A stretch of 64,000 nt of DNA from Gorsachius magnificus (GCA_034008185.1 CM067089.1:21464213-21528212); one strand, 5' to 3'. Positions 42,601 to 57,600 are shown, counted from the stretch's first letter. Numbers and translations: made by a program. Notes: generated by a model not told the origin, from the letters alone.

Positions 42601-45600
42601 CTCACTCTGAACTCAAACTGTGTAAAAACTCCTAGCGTCTCAGGCTCACCGTGCGGTCACCAGGGGTGCCATGTGCTTACCAGGAGACCTCGTACAACAA
42701 ATGCCATAGAAACCTTGAGCAACTGACTCGCAATTCTTACCTGGACCTCGTAACATCTTTGTAACCCGACACAGCTTCACTGCATTAGCAATATGGTCAT
42801 CTCGGGTGAGCCCATGGCATCACTGGCTTGGGGACAGCGAAAGCTGGGTGAAACATCGGGAGGGAGCCCTCACTTTCAGAGGTGCCGCTAAAATGGGAAC
42901 TGTGATGATCCTAAAAAGATTAAAAACCTTCAGGAACATTTAGGCTAATCAAATGTCCTTGCCACATTACATCGACAGTGACTTGTGCAACTATTTTAGG
43001 GCTCTTGCAAAGAGCTTGTTACCAGAGGAATGAGTTTCTTCCAAAGATTGGCTCAATGTGACATTTCTATCAACTCTTTGGGTCTGATTCATATTGTGTT
43101 TTAATTTAAATCTTAGATGTGTGTATATATATAGGTGTGACATTGTAAGAACTATAGAAATATATCTGTAAATGAGGGTTTTTTTTAAAAAAATGAAATT
43201 GTTAGCTGAAACTTTAACGGAGATGAATTTTAAAAAGAATAGTCAGGTATCTTGGGCAACAAGGAATTGATGAGAAAATACGACTAATTTCAGACTTTCT
43301 GTGCCACGCTAATCACTTGACAGCAATGGGTTTTCATGAGGACTTGAGCTAAAAATAATGCTGTACGTTTCCCCATCTGGACAGTGTCTTTGGCCACCTT
43401 ATTCTTCCTCTGTATGTGACTAGTCCTGGAACTGGAAATAAGTGAGAAGATGGAGCATAAAAATCCCAAGTAGCCAGATGCAGTTTATGATTTGCTTCTG
43501 TGGGTTGTTGCTTTAGTCTTTACATGTTTAAATTCCCTTTGTAGTGATGAGCACGAATGGGTAATAATTCAGAGAGGTTTGTGGATTCATTTCGACTGCA
43601 TCTCTGCAAGGTGGCCACTTCCAGCTCCTGACTGCCAAATGCAGCAAGGTCATGGTAAAACTGAAAGAATTCATTTTGTGTTGTAATTGCACAAAGAGGT
43701 GCACAGGCAGGAAGTGGCTGAGTTTGAGGTACGTGGTATGACAGCCTGTGACGAGGGACTCTTCTGCAAAGTGCCAGCTGGTCCTGGAAAGACATACGAA
43801 ATTGCAGAAGTACTGACTCAGTGTGAAAACTGAGCCTGGTAAAGAGCTTATTGACACCGGTTTTATTGAGAAAACCAGGAGCTGCAGGGAAATGGATATG
43901 AAATAGAAATGGTTGAAGAGCTGCCTATTTCTGGAAAGAAGATTTGAAGAATGCGATACAATCTGAGCGTGTTATATAAGTTTTCTAGCCATCATCCAGA
44001 ATTCGTTGTGCCAGTTGACAAGACTGAAGCCAAGAATATTGGACGTGGGATGACAGGCAAAGATCAGGGCGGTGTTTGAAACCAGCACTGTGGGGGGGAG
44101 CAATCCCCATTCACTTAGCCAGGGGCATGTCCTACAGTCGCTGGCTGTCACGCTTGCGGCTCAAGGCTCTGGTAATGTGATTTCTGAGAAAAGCCATTCA
44201 GCATTTTTCAGTCTCCGCATCTGGTTCAAAATCACGAACCATCAAGGGAATGGGTTTACCTTTACGCGTTATCCCTTTAGCTATTCTGGGATAGTGGGGG
44301 TGTGGAGGGGTTGAAGAGTCAGCAACATAAACTTTCAAAAATGTTTAAATTTAGTATATCTACTGGCTCTACAGAAAGAACTATTTCTTCTCTGCTATGG
44401 AGATGCAAGGAAAAGTGATAAGCATCATTTTAATATGTTGGCTCTGTGATTTTCATATCTCAGCTCACATCCTAGCAGACAGACACTGTCATTCCAAGCT
44501 TGCCAAGGACCACCATGCTATTTCTGAAGCATTTTGTTACCACCTGGTGCGTATGGGAGTGCTATTGACAGAAACACTGCAAATTTTTGAGACATGATGG
44601 TCTTCCTTTTTAAAAGAAACAGGTCAATGTCTTTTGCTTTAATAGGCATGGGGAGAATAGAGCTCAGATTAAGATTAGTCTGTTAAGTCTCAGCAAATCA
44701 AAATAAGCACCGTCCTTACCTATTTTAAATATTTGAGCCTAAAATTAAATTAGGCTGCATATTAGAAGAAATTCCAATATCCCTGTTAGTATGAAACATA
44801 AGCCTCATATGAGTTGCAGTGTAGCAATCATGGCCTGACAGTTTCAAAGTTGATTGAAGAACATCTTTGGGGAAAGGCAGTCAAGGACAATGTTTCATTG
44901 TCTGCAGGATGGACTTCAAAGCCTAAAGGGTTTTTTATTTTTCTCTGGCTTCTATGAGTCTATTAGATATGACAAACTTTATGAAAGCTGGTATTTTTAT
45001 GTAATGGCTTGAGAGAACTGAGGTATGTCATCCCAGGCTTTGGTGGACAGATAGATGTCTTCATCCCCAAATGATCATCACAGCTGGTAATTTATGGATG
45101 CCTCATAGAAAAGGGTACTTTGCACCAATAATGTGGGAAACTTGGGCTCAAATGGTAGAGGAAGGGGTGCTAAGGGATCCTTCTTATGTGTGTTCTTCCA
45201 GTCACGTGGGTGCAAGTTGCTATGAATCTTTCCTTTGTAACAGTTGAAATAATAAGTGCCGTCTGGAGGCATTTAAAAATTACTTCTTTTTTTCTCCTTT
45301 CTTACACTTTCTGTAGGCCACTGATGAGGGCACTCCTGAAGGAGCAGGTATGGGTGGTCCTAGCCTTCCATACCAGCTCAGTGCAAAGACCCTGTGATCA
45401 GACCCTTAGCATGGGACAGGACTAAACAGACTAGATGCTGTGCAAGAAGTCTGGGCTAAGGTCCCTCCACGTGGCAGGAGTCAGGACTTTGAGTTAACTC
45501 CAAACTGAGGCAAGAGCTAAAGCACGTTCCCACGTGTTGTTCTGTCAAAGGACAAAGTGCCTCCAAGAGCACTTGGAGTTTCATGTGAACCTCATTTTCA

Positions 45601-48600
45601 GTTAGCTGCTTAAATTCCTGTGTACATCTGAGCCATACAAACATAAAAGGTATCATTCTCTAAATCTGAGCTGTACAAACATAAAACATACCATTGTCCT
45701 AATTTTAAAAATGGAGAACTGAAGACCAGCCATGGGAAGCACAAGACAAAGGTGACTTAGGTGATCTGGATACTGTCCTTAGTCTGAAGCACGTGTGACA
45801 GGACTTTAGATTCCATGTGTTAATCTCATGATCATCTTTCCACTCCAGTTGTGTGAATAGTTGTGCCCTAGCAAATACCTCTTTTAGCTATTGCTAGGAG
45901 AGCAGCAAATGGTTTCATGGTCTGCATTTTTTAGGTTGCAAACATTTCAAGGAATAATATCATTTTTAGGTTGCATACAAAAATGTTTCTTCATTTCTGG
46001 AGTGGTTTGCATGTTTTTATTTGTTCTTTTATTCATCTTTCTGTTGCATTGCAGTCCAATAACAGGTCTTCCTTTTCTCACCCACCAGAAGCTGGAAAGT
46101 TCTGTGGTACCCATGCCATATCAGGAGCGGCCAGGTACGCTGGTGCTTCCTGCGTGTGCGGTGGATCATTGACTGTATTCTGCTCTGTAGGTTGACTCCT
46201 ATGATGTGACAGTGGAAGAAGACCTTGGAGAAATTCAGCTAATAAAAATTGAGAAACGGAAATATTGGTACCAGGATGACTGGTACCTTAAGTATGTCAC
46301 TGTAAAAACGCCAGTGGGTGACTATCTGGAGTTCCCATGTTACCGTTGGATTACTGATGAAAAAGAGATTGTCCTTCGAGATGGAAGAGGTGAGAGCCAT
46401 AAGAAACCTTATTTTTGCAGAACATTCAGAATTCTTCCACCTCTCTTTCCCCTCTCCCCATGTACTTCCCAATCTTCTCTCTCACACAGAGACCCACTGC
46501 ATCCCCTTCTGCATCCTAGGGCACAGGCTGTCCCTGCTGACTAGGATTGCTTTCTGAGCACTTTGTTGGGCTGGGCACTGGCAGCTGAATTGCATGTTTT
46601 GGGAAGCACATGCAAGGAAGAGTCCTTATGCTGGCTTGTTACACTGGTCTTGAATTCAAAGGCTGACCCTAATGCCTAATTCTTGTCTGCTCCACATCTC
46701 CATTGCTGGAAGCCCTTTTGATCTAATTCAAATTAGTGTCCTGTCTTTGTTTCATACTAAGCCCCTAAGTGGCCCAAGAATAATTGCCTGTAAATTGCCT
46801 TGTTTTCTTGAGAGTGAAATAAAATCCCAAAGTTAGGCTGCTCAGCAGGTGCCAGATCTGACCTGAAGCAGCAGCTTTGCTTTTCACCCCTTCTCTTTGC
46901 ATGCTGTCAAGTCCGGGAGAAGGCAGGGTGAGATGGGTCTGACTGCTGCAAGCAGTGGTGACCAACTGAGAAAAATGTTACAGCACTTCTGTGCTCATTC
47001 AGAGCGGCCTGTTGGACCTGAAACTTGGGTTTTGACAGTTGCTGTCTACTTGCTTGCTCTGATCAGGGTCAGGGCAGATGTTTGTCCCTGATGTTTGCTT
47101 GTTCCCCTCTGTGCTTCCTAGGGTAGGTTGGCTGCTGTAGTGGTCTACAGGATGAGTGCCTGAAAACAGATGAAACAATATATGAGGTGGTAGGAAGTGA
47201 ATGTTTGTCTTCCCATTAAGTTTTTGGCTACTCCTGGCCAAGGAATTTTTTATTTGAAGCCTTTTGTCCTATAGTCACAACTATGTGTCGGTTTACTTTT
47301 GGTCTCCAGAGGGACTTTCCATTTTTCATAATTTGATTTATAAGGACCGTAGCATATCCATGGAAAGCAGCTTTGCATGGCTTTCAGTGTATGATGAGGT
47401 AAAGGGCAAAAGTAAGTGAAACCCTATCAGTAACTTGAACACAGCCCGCTGGAAACCATTAGCCATACAATTATCAGTTGCATTACCTCTGATATTTCCA
47501 ACTCCAAACCCCCAACAGCTATTTCCATGAAACTCCTCCTAGCTTTATTTGCCTTCCCATTTGTTTATGAAAAGTCAGTCATGTACCTTGCCCTCTCTCT
47601 GATCACTAAGGAAGTCTTAGTGCTATTTCATGGTATAGCGAATATACATGGTCAGGAGAGCAAGCTGTCTGGAAATGAAGCCTCACTGTTTTTTCTTTCC
47701 ATTCTCATGATAAGATATTGCCCCAAGCTGACAGGGGAGAGCACAGCTCAAGGAGAGGGGATAGGAGATATTTCCTGAAGATGTCTTTTAGCAGAGAAGA
47801 TTCACTGGAACAATGTTGTGATTTCTCTTATTGATGAAAATTTCCTTAGATACTGAAATGCGAAATTAATTCCCGTGACCCTATTCAGACTATTTAACAC
47901 TAGACAGGTACAGCAAGTGCCTACACTAGGAATCCAAGGTTTATATACAGTTGAGGCAGAAGTTCCTCACTTGAGCTAATTGCCCCTTGGAGGCAACAAG
48001 TTAGGAACTTACCTCCTTCCACAGATTCTCTAGGGTTTCTCTGTGTTTCTACTCAAGGTACTAAATTGGGTCGTGGGAGCATTTCCCACAGCAACTTTGT
48101 AAAGGTATAGATCAGAAGTTTGAAGCTTTGGAAACTTCGGTCTCCTCCTCAAGACCTGGGCAGTGATAGGTAGAGGAAGCTTATAACCCTGTCTCTTTCC
48201 CATTTTACAGCAAAGCTCCCCCGGGATGACAAGACCCAGATTCTCAAGCAGCACAGACGCAAAGAGCTCGAGACCCGTCAAAAAACATACCGGTGAGATT
48301 CCTGTAGCTCCCCAGAAGGTCCAGGGCCTGTTCTCATCAGGTCAGAATTTGGCAGAGTATGTTCAGATTATTATATTGCTCTAATTACTGGACTGCTGGA
48401 TAAGAGAAAGCGTAAGTTACCGTGTTGGCCATATTTGTTTTTTACTTGGACGGAATTCACTGTAAGTGACGATCATCCTGGTGCGGGTGGCATTATGAGA
48501 TAGTTGAATCCCAGATAAGCCTATCTGGAAGGCTTAAGTGGGAATTCAGTGATACAGTCTCTGCATGGGCCCTCTGGCACACACTTGTGCTTTCAGGGAA

Positions 48601-51600
48601 GATTTGAAGGCAGATTTCATCTGCCTTTTACAAGCAGTACTCCAGTTTTGGAACATGATCTGAACATGTCAGCTCTTACTGGAGCTTTTTGGCTGCTGCT
48701 GCAAGCTAGTTTTTGTTGTTTCCTGCACCAGGGTGCAGTGGGTGACCTGGCCCTGTTTGAGTGGAATGGAATGCGCTGTCAGAACACAGCTGGGATACCC
48801 ACCTTCATACTGCCATAGACATTTCTTCCTAACCAAGGTCACAACGGGAAAATGCTCCGTTATCAATGGATAACTCCCGAAGGCAGACATTTCCTTTTCC
48901 TAGAGACATACTCACTTAAAATAACAAAAGTTTCTTGCACCTTATCATGAGAGTAGGGATCAGAAGGACAGAGGGCCCATTCCAAATTGATAGATTGAGG
49001 CTTGGTGTATGTGTTGTTGATATGGCTTGACTAAGAAAGGATCTTGCTTACAAATTATGGGAAATAGAGCAGAGGTTCAAAAAGAGGTGTGGCACAATCT
49101 TATTTACGTATGCAAAAAGGAAGGCAAACCCATTTGTAATTCCAGGGAAACAGCTATTTACAATTCAGATGCATAACTGATAACACACAGTGCAGTTTGT
49201 GTGCGGCAGGCAAATTAGAAATAGGATTGAAACAGTATTCTTTACAAATTGCCTTCTTTTGTTTTGAAGTAAAAATGGGGCACGATGCAAGAACATACAT
49301 GGCAGAGAATGTGTGCCATGACCATTAGGAGGTAAGGCTCTTCTGAGGAGCTGAATCAAGACCATCTGCATCCCTGAGAGCTGCCTTTTGGAGGAACCTA
49401 AATACATGTCTGAGTACTTTTAGCTGCTGTATCTGAGTTCTGCAAAAATGTAGCCCCAAGAATGAGTGTGAGTAGGGCAGCTGTCCACCTCTGTGTCCCC
49501 TCCCTTCCCAATCCATTTGCAGCTACTGCAAATTTCAACCAAATGTGGCAAGCATTTGGAAATATCAGATATTAAGTTACTTCAAGTTTTGTGAAGGTAG
49601 GTGGCCAAGTAGCTGCCTTCTATTGTGCTTCAGGATTCTGTGGGGTACTGGTAGGTATTGATGTGGTGTAAGTCACTATTTTTGGCCCAAATGAGTCTGC
49701 CGCAAATTTACTTTATAGAGTTGAGTCACAGAAGCAGCGTAGGCAAAGGAATGATGCAGCTCTTGTGCTGATAAGGTTATGAGGTTAATCCAGCCTCTCT
49801 TGTTTTCTCAGCTGGAAGGAGTGGCATCCAGGCTTTCCCCTGAGCATCGATGCCCATTCTCACAGTGATCTGCCTCGGGACATCCAGTTTGACAATGAGA
49901 AAGGAATTGACTTCATTCTGAACTACTCTAAAGCGTAAGTGTTTGTGGAACTGTAGGAGTTCTGCAAAATCTCTTTTGCGGCAGGGTAAGGATCTAATCA
50001 CCTTTTAGGTTTCATTGAAATGTCAAAATTGGATTATTTTCTCCCAGCTGGGTCTGCAGTCAATCAAAGAAAGAATTGAGGGGATTTTTTTATTTTTTAA
50101 ACATCAACGTTTTAATCTTTTCATGCTGGGAACTGACTGAGCCTCTGCATTCTCGTTAGATGGTGTTTTGGCTGTAGGCAGATGGAGGAGGCACTGGTGA
50201 AAACCATAGGAAGAACAACTATGGCATGTGATACCTTAGTTCTCAGGATCGCCCCCTAGAGATACCTCTCCCCCCTGACTCTGCGATCATTAAACCTTTC
50301 AGTCACATACCAAAAGAAGATGGTATCGATGCACCCTTGACACCCTGCTGAAGAAAAGCTGTTCTGAGCAGTTTATCAGTTAACCGCATCTGAGTGTTAT
50401 CTGCTTGGGGCAACAAAGTCGCTGCCAACCCACTTGCACGTGTCATGTTGCTGAAAAAAACGGAGTCCTGGCTGTTGGATGAGCTTGAATAACCAGTCCT
50501 GCAGAGCTCTTCAAAATAGTACAGGGTTAAGGAGGCTTCTGAGCTGTCTCACATGCCCAGGTCACATCACACTATCTCATCTCGGACATCCCACCATACT
50601 ATCAGATGGTGGGATAGTCTGAGATGAGACAAGACTGGTCCAAGATCACCCACAATTTCTACATCTGTGATTCTGTTAATGTGCTGGCTCTTCGTGTTTT
50701 GGAAAGGTGTTCCTCCTGTTATTTGGGTGATCAGATGGAGATTATGCCATCAAGCATAGGTTGGTGGAAACTAGGGAGGTTAATAACAGTGAATACTTGC
50801 TCATCTGAGTCTATCTGGGGAACTGATGGTGACTGAAACCCTACACGCAGAGCATCCTTGGTGTTACATTTATGCAGCTCAATTTCCCTACCAACACAGA
50901 GTCAAATCCCATTACTTGTTTGGAAAGAATCTACCTGCTTGTTTTCTAATTTGGAAAATTGGAAGCTTCAAAGACCACATGTTTTTTTCTGGCTGTATTG
51001 GCTCTGCTGTAGATTTCTGTGTTCCTCCTCTCTCCCCCACACCAGGATCTGTTTTTCACAATAGAATGAGGCTTTGTAACATCAGAAAACCTTTATTTTT
51101 TTTTTTTTTTTTTTTTTTTAGCAGAATAAATCTCCAGCAAGTGTGAACAGAGTGATGGGTGTATTTCTGCAGCATGTATGGCCAGGTGGATCTAGATCTT
51201 TCAGAGCTAATTGGAATAAGGCAGCTGAATATCTTTGAAGATCAGGGGTCTCTAGCTTTCTATCTCATGCAAACTAGGATGGCCATCAATGAGAATGGTG
51301 GAACATAGAGTGCATGCTTTTGGAGCTTTTTAGTGCAGTACTGGCTGTTAGACCAGAGAAGTGGCTGTGGGGCCACACAAGGAGTTAGATCAATGGTACA
51401 AAAGACAGACAGATGCTTCCTGCCCCCCAAGCTTACCCAATGGCACATGTATTGCCTCAACTCCGTATCTATGTCTAGACTTCCAAAAACCAAAATCTCT
51501 CATCTTTATATGAGCCAGAAGTTGAGGTCCCTTCTCACTTCAAGAAATACCTTATTCCTCAAGCAGCCCTTTAGTATTCCATGGATTTTTAAAGCTTTAA

Positions 51601-54600
51601 GAAGTTTTAAAGAGTCTGGGGCCTTGACCATACGTCCTTGGGAAACGCTAGACTCTGGTGTTCCTCTTCCAGAAACAGGTATTAGAACCCAGCCTTGCAG
51701 GGCCCTTTTAGTCAGCAGATAATGAACTTGATAATGGCTATCAGAAATAGTTCTTTAGGAAAATAAACTCAGAAAAAAAGGCAAGAAAAATAAGGCAAGA
51801 AAACTCTGGAAGTTTACATAGTGTTGTTTAAAAAGCAAGTAAAATTTTTTATAAGGACAGAAGAGATCATTCTTGATCTGTAGTCAGGACTTTAATACAA
51901 TGCAGGCCAGATTACCACAGCTGGTCTCTAATTCTTAGTTTATCTTCCCTCTGTGTGCAAACTGATAAGTTAAATTATCAATCTGAATGTATTGAATTAT
52001 AAAATTTGATAATTTCACTTTCTTTACCTCCCAGAAAGTGCTGGGAGGAGATGCCATGCATATCTGTGGAGTGTTCCGAGATTCAGTCAGGTGGGACAGC
52101 AGCACAACCTGTTCACCATGAAACAGAGCCAGGGGTGAGGCCATCCTGAAAAAGGGAAAACCCCATCATAGTAGTTGTGTTGTGCTGTTGTGAATAAACC
52201 TGTGGCAAAACCAAGAAAAGGTTTCAAGCAAGGTAATAAAATAAACACTGTGCAGCTCTCCTGGCCCAGCTTCAGGAAACCGTCTAGCTCAGAAAAGGCA
52301 AGGAATAACTCCTTTAAGGGAAGAGGAGAGGTGTGAAAATATACAAACCCCATGCAAGTTCATTGGGATTTTCTCTTGTTACCCTAGCAATGGCATGGTA
52401 TTCCCAAATTTTAAAAAGCCTGTGTTTTCCAAGAGCTGTTGCTTCTGGCATGGCATTAGCCAGTGCAAAACAGCTGTTTCCCAGCTTATTTAGGAGATTT
52501 GAATGATGCAGGAGCGACAGCATCCAAAAGCCAGAGGTGACTGGTTTGCAATTAGTAGGCATAACCAATTTGGAGGCTGCATTGCCCTTCTAGCGGTCCC
52601 ATCCTGCCAGTCTGTAGCATATCGTCAAAGATCCTGAGTCACAGCCAAGTGAAACTGGCAAACAATTCAAGAGGGTGCAGGGACATCTATTTTTGTCATT
52701 GGCTGTAAGGGCACCTCCCCATGAAGTAGGAACCTGAAACTTTACTGCAGATAGCCAGCCATTCTGGAGAACTGGTATGATACAAAAGAGATTTTTCCAA
52801 GGAACAGCAATGCTTCTTGCTCGGCACATTTGGCTGAAAATCTAGACCTATGTTTTTGGTTGGGTGAACTGTGAAAAGCTTTGGAGAAGGGGTTGATAGC
52901 CCTTCTCTAGGTACCCTGTTGTGCCTTGGGAGCTTGGGACAACTATCTGCATGAATGGAGTGGAGATACGTGGGGGAAGGCATGGGGTCTTCCTTCAGTT
53001 CGAGTGCAGTAGGAAGGAAGACAGGGAGGTGTGTTTGGAAATCCAAGGGCAGGTGTAGAGTTGCAAGGTGTAGCAGTGGGGAGGGATCGCATTTAAGGAA
53101 AAATGTGAGAGCTGAGAGAGTTATATGAGTGAGTTCTATTATTTGGGCACAAACTGAAACATGAGAGGTTTCAGCTGAATGCGAGGAAGAATTTCTTTAC
53201 TTTGAGGGTGACAGAGCCCTGGCACAGGCTGCCCAGGGGGCTGTGGAGTCTCCTTCTCTGGAGATATTCAAAACACCGGAATGTCCTGTGCAACCTGCTC
53301 TGAGTGAACCTGCTTTAGTGGGGGGGGTTGGACTGGATGATCTCTGGAGGTCCTTTCCAACCCCTGCCATTCTGTGATTCTGTGATGAGACTTAGGGAGT
53401 AGTAGAAGAGGGGAGGGGAAAACCCCTTTGCTCGGGACACGCAAAACTGAACTTAGAAAGAGGGAGATATGTCTCGGAGATTCCTTCTGCTGTTGCAAGG
53501 TTGGATCTTTAGATGCTACTGGCAGTGGATAATTCTTTAAGTTTACAGGATTAATTGTGTGTAGGTGGGGATAATCCTGAAGGTTTCCAGTGCTGATGTG
53601 AGCTACACTATCTAGCAAACAGAAACCCTCACCCTGGATTCTCTGCCAGAAACTCAGGCTTGCGTAGCTATTTTGGACCAGTGTTACATTTGGGCAGATT
53701 AAGTTCTACAAGCAACTCTTTGCCATTTTTACCTCACTCTGGTTTCTAGTATGTGCCAGAGACATCTCATAAATACTTGATTTCTTGGGGAAAAGGGGTT
53801 TTTATTTCCTTTGGAATTTTGTTCCAAGACAGGAAATGTGAAAGACTGCTTCCTTTGGGAAGTAATCTTTGAAGCATCTGAGAATGAGCATATGCCTGGC
53901 ATTCAGTGGGTCAAACCACAGTAGGTCTGTGACTAAATCCCAGGTGCTGTGCCTACTGCTTGGTTTGACCAGGTAGAAAGAGCACCCTGGGCAGGAGAGG
54001 AGCAGTACGTACTGTGTCTAGTGTTTCCTCATCTCAGAACAGTTCTGAAGGAGGGCAGAGACTCTACAGGACCTTTAGTGGAAGACTTACTAAGACGGAC
54101 TTAAGTAACTCCTCTCAAGCTACTGAGTTATGTTGTTCAAAATAATTTAAACTTCTGGTCATGGTCATTCTTCCTCTTGAGGTTCATCTGTGGTTCAGAC
54201 ACCTAGTATCTATCCAGAAAGTCCTGCCCAGTAGTTACGCTCCCTTTGATCCTTGTACGATTATTCTGGTCCCTGTCAGGTGCAAAGAGACCTCTGGAGT
54301 GGTCATCTCCTGTTCCAGGCTAGACAGCTGCCAGAGTTTTACTTCCTAACATGCCTCCAGGCACCTCTTAACCTTGATTGCCATCTAGAGAGGCAGAAAC
54401 AGTCCATTCTACATGGATCCTGTCCAAGCTCTGTGCAGAAGCAGCTCCTTTGTCTGGGTTATGGTCATGCTGGTCTAGAGCCCTCCTCCAGATTACCATT
54501 TACTATTTTTCCAGGCTTTTGGTCCTCTTCAGCTACTTCTAATCCAGTTCTTTCTAAGGTGCCTCAGTCTAAGATTCCTGGTTATAAATCCACCCTCCTG

Positions 54601-57600
54601 GGATTCTTCCTCCCTCAGATTCTGTTTGGGAGGATTTCCTGCAATACTGGGACCTTTCTTTACTCGGTTATCTGCCCTGCTTATCTTCGTGCAGTATGTG
54701 TGCTTTTGTTGGCGCATTTTAAGTGTTAGTGGAAAGGCAGCTTTCTTTTTCAAATTCATTATTTGCTTTTTACTCAGAATAAATTATTTCTGTTTAATAA
54801 CAACAGTTTAGCATTTATGTAACAGTTTAGGACTTGTCATCTCATATGAGGTGAACTTGCTTGATTGTGTTGTAGATAGAATACCTTGCCAAATTAGCAC
54901 TTTGTCAGACATTTCTGCCTCCCAGCCCCATATGTTCATGTGATGTCTGCAACCAAGTGACTTGGTTCCTGAGCTTAGAGATAAGTGTCAAGTTTAACCA
55001 GCAGCTCAGGTAAACAGAAAGCTCTCATAACCTCAGACCTCACACTGTAGGGATCCAATCTGGCCTTGGTCATGCAGATACTTAGGGGAGCTGTTCTCTG
55101 TTGAGGAATACTGGCTGGTCTGATCCTGGGTTGTGTTTGTTCTGACTTTGTGCAAATCATTCAATCTCTTTGGGTCACTATCCCCCTTTCTGAACTGGTG
55201 CTAGTAATGACCTTAGCACTCTCAGCTGATGCTGACTACTGACGATGTGGGAAGCACTGTTTTTTCTGACTATAGTTTTTATATGACATAGGTCTTAAAG
55301 CACTGCCATTGTAGGCTGCTGAGAACAACAGTAGAATGGAGATCAGTGAATGCAATAGCAGGGACTGGGCCCTTGAGACACTTTTCAGGCTTCTGTGTAA
55401 AGGTACAGCCAGCAAATTTAATTCTGTAGGGTGACAAATCTCGCATTCTGCCACTGAAAAATTTATTGTGTGTAGGTATATAAAAGGATGGAAAAGATCG
55501 GGGAAGGGTATTGAGGAAGCTGGAGGGGTTTTTTTCAGAGATGTTTTGTTTTGTCTTATTTTTAGGATGGAGAATCTTTATGTCAACCGTTTCATGCACA
55601 TGTTCCAGTCCTCCTGGAGTGATTTTGCAGATTTTGAAAGGATCTTTGTCAGAATCAGCAACACAATCTCTGGTGGGTTTATCAGCATTTGCTCATGTTT
55701 GCATCATAGAATGACTGATTATTTGTCTTGTACATACCTGATTAGGATGGAAGTGGCTGACCTGCACTTCTGCTCTCCCGTGGTTTTTCATAAATAAACT
55801 GTAATCTCAGACTGCTGATCACACCAGCGGCCCAGTCCGCAAGACCAAAAAGTGAAGTTACAATCTCACAGAAACAAGAATTACTGGGTTTCTCAGTGAC
55901 CTTCTCTGTTCTGAGCCATCCTGGAGGTCAGGCCAGTTGTGCATCAGAGTCCCCTTTGGCTTTTAGAAATGTATTTTCAGATATGTGCAATTCCCATAGA
56001 ACAAATTTTCGTATTTCGCATCTGAACCTGGAGATAGCTTAGTGGGAGTGTTTTTCAGAGAATATTGGCTGTTAAGGCATTTTTGAAAGTTTGATCATGT
56101 ATGTCCCACTTCAGCCATCTAAATACATGGAAAGTCTCCAGAGAAGCACAGGTGGAAACGTTCTCTGCTAAAGGCAAGTATGAGGATGATGCCTCTTTCG
56201 CAGACCAGATCAAAGGCTGTTGCCTAACATCCCCGCCATGTGCTCAGTCCTCGTTGCACTGCTGCTAACAGTCCTGGCTTCTTGACCCTGTCCCAACAGG
56301 GGGAGGGTTCCACTGTCCCAGTTCTGCTGTCATAACCTCACCTGCAGTTCCCCTCAGTCAGTTCTCGTGGGCCATTTGTGTCAATGACATGGGGCTGCTC
56401 AAATGCTTTTTGGTGGTAAATTTTTTCCCAACAGGGGTCATTTTGACAGAATTCGTTTCAGGCGCGAAAGCCCATGCTGTTAGGCCAAGAGATCTGGGGA
56501 TGGATTGCAAAGAGAAAATGACCTGTGAGCCATAACTGGGCTGCTGTAACAGCAGCCAGGGTGGGCTCTCAGACCACAACCAAAGGAACTGTGGTTCTTA
56601 TTGGAAATTAGTGTGAGCTAGGCCTGAAAAGGCTTCTGGCATTTATCCAAAATGTCATCTCTTTTCAAAAAATGTGTCAGAATTAGTTGTGCACACTGCA
56701 TTAAATGTCCTGCTGTGCTTGCCGTTTCATACTCACATCTTCTTACTAGAAGACAAAAATCCCTCTCTAAGAGTGCAAGTTTCACTTTGCATTCAGGGCC
56801 ATTCAGTTTCTGCAGTATCTTTCATACTGTTAAAAACTCAGTCGATAGAGCATTAACATATCAAAGACAAAATCTTCTTTTCTTTAACCCTTTTCAATAT
56901 GGAAATCTCAGCAGTTACTTGAAAACCCAATCAAAAGAATTGCAGACAGACAGGGGTTTTGAAGTTCATGGTGTCATTTCTGGGAGAGGCTGGGAAGCCT
57001 TTGATTTGTGAGCCAGACCCAACCTTCTACTATCGCCCGTGGTTACACTATTTTACTTTATTTTACTGTATTACTGGATATAATAGATACACAGATACTA
57101 TAAATTGGTTAGCATGTGGCTACTCAAACGTGTGCAAATAGCCTATTCAGACCCTGCAAAGGAAAATACTTTTCCCTCCTGATCTGAAGTTTTGCTCCTC
57201 TTCAGGCTGCCTAAGGATGAGTTAACAGAAAGAAGAGTAGTCTCTGCATCTCGGGTATAAAATAAAGCACAGAAGGTGGCCAGAGCTATTGAAAACTAAT
57301 TACAGTAATTCGCTACATTTAATAAGATTGCTTCCTAAAGTACTTCTAACAGAAGAATTAGATCTGATCTACAATGCATTTCATTGATAACATTTCCATA
57401 TGCATGAGGAAAGCTCCAATGCTGTGAGTTGTAACCGTTAAGCGTCGTCCTCAGTTACGTTAATGCAACTCTGAATCTGCTTCTTTGCAATCCTTGGCAG
57501 AAGCAGGGCTAATGGAGAAGGTGGTTGGAGGCCTTTTCCAGTCACGCAGTTTCTGTCCAAGGTGATGAGTCATTTTTTGCTTGGTGTAGGCTTCGGATAC

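Larger units (their letters stand above)
49935..55565 (+). other. ALOX5: ALOX5 intron 4, 5.6 kb
   Basis: Largely unique. It holds a strong foldback at 50575-50629, a 24-T run at 51096-51119, a CR1 fragment at 53145-53388 and an ancient MIR-like fragment at about 55143-55212. The 129- and 158-codon frames (51333-51722, 54253-54729) have no recognisable domain and are not called. Confidence 0.75.

Noticed and set aside
43690..44060. Coding-like peptides in several frames (for example [16 protein letters not shown]), possibly a decayed retrocopy
   Set aside because: I could not identify a parent gene, the frames are broken by stops, and there is no poly(A) tail. A blastx search would decide. 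A consistent parent match in broken frames would revive it.
51096..51119. Poly(T) run as a possible antisense retrocopy tail
   Set aside because: No AATAAA or recognisable gene sequence precedes it on the minus strand.
54253..54729. 158-codon + ORF in ALOX5 intron 4
   Set aside because: Lies between proven exons 4 and 5, pyrimidine-rich, no recognisable domain.
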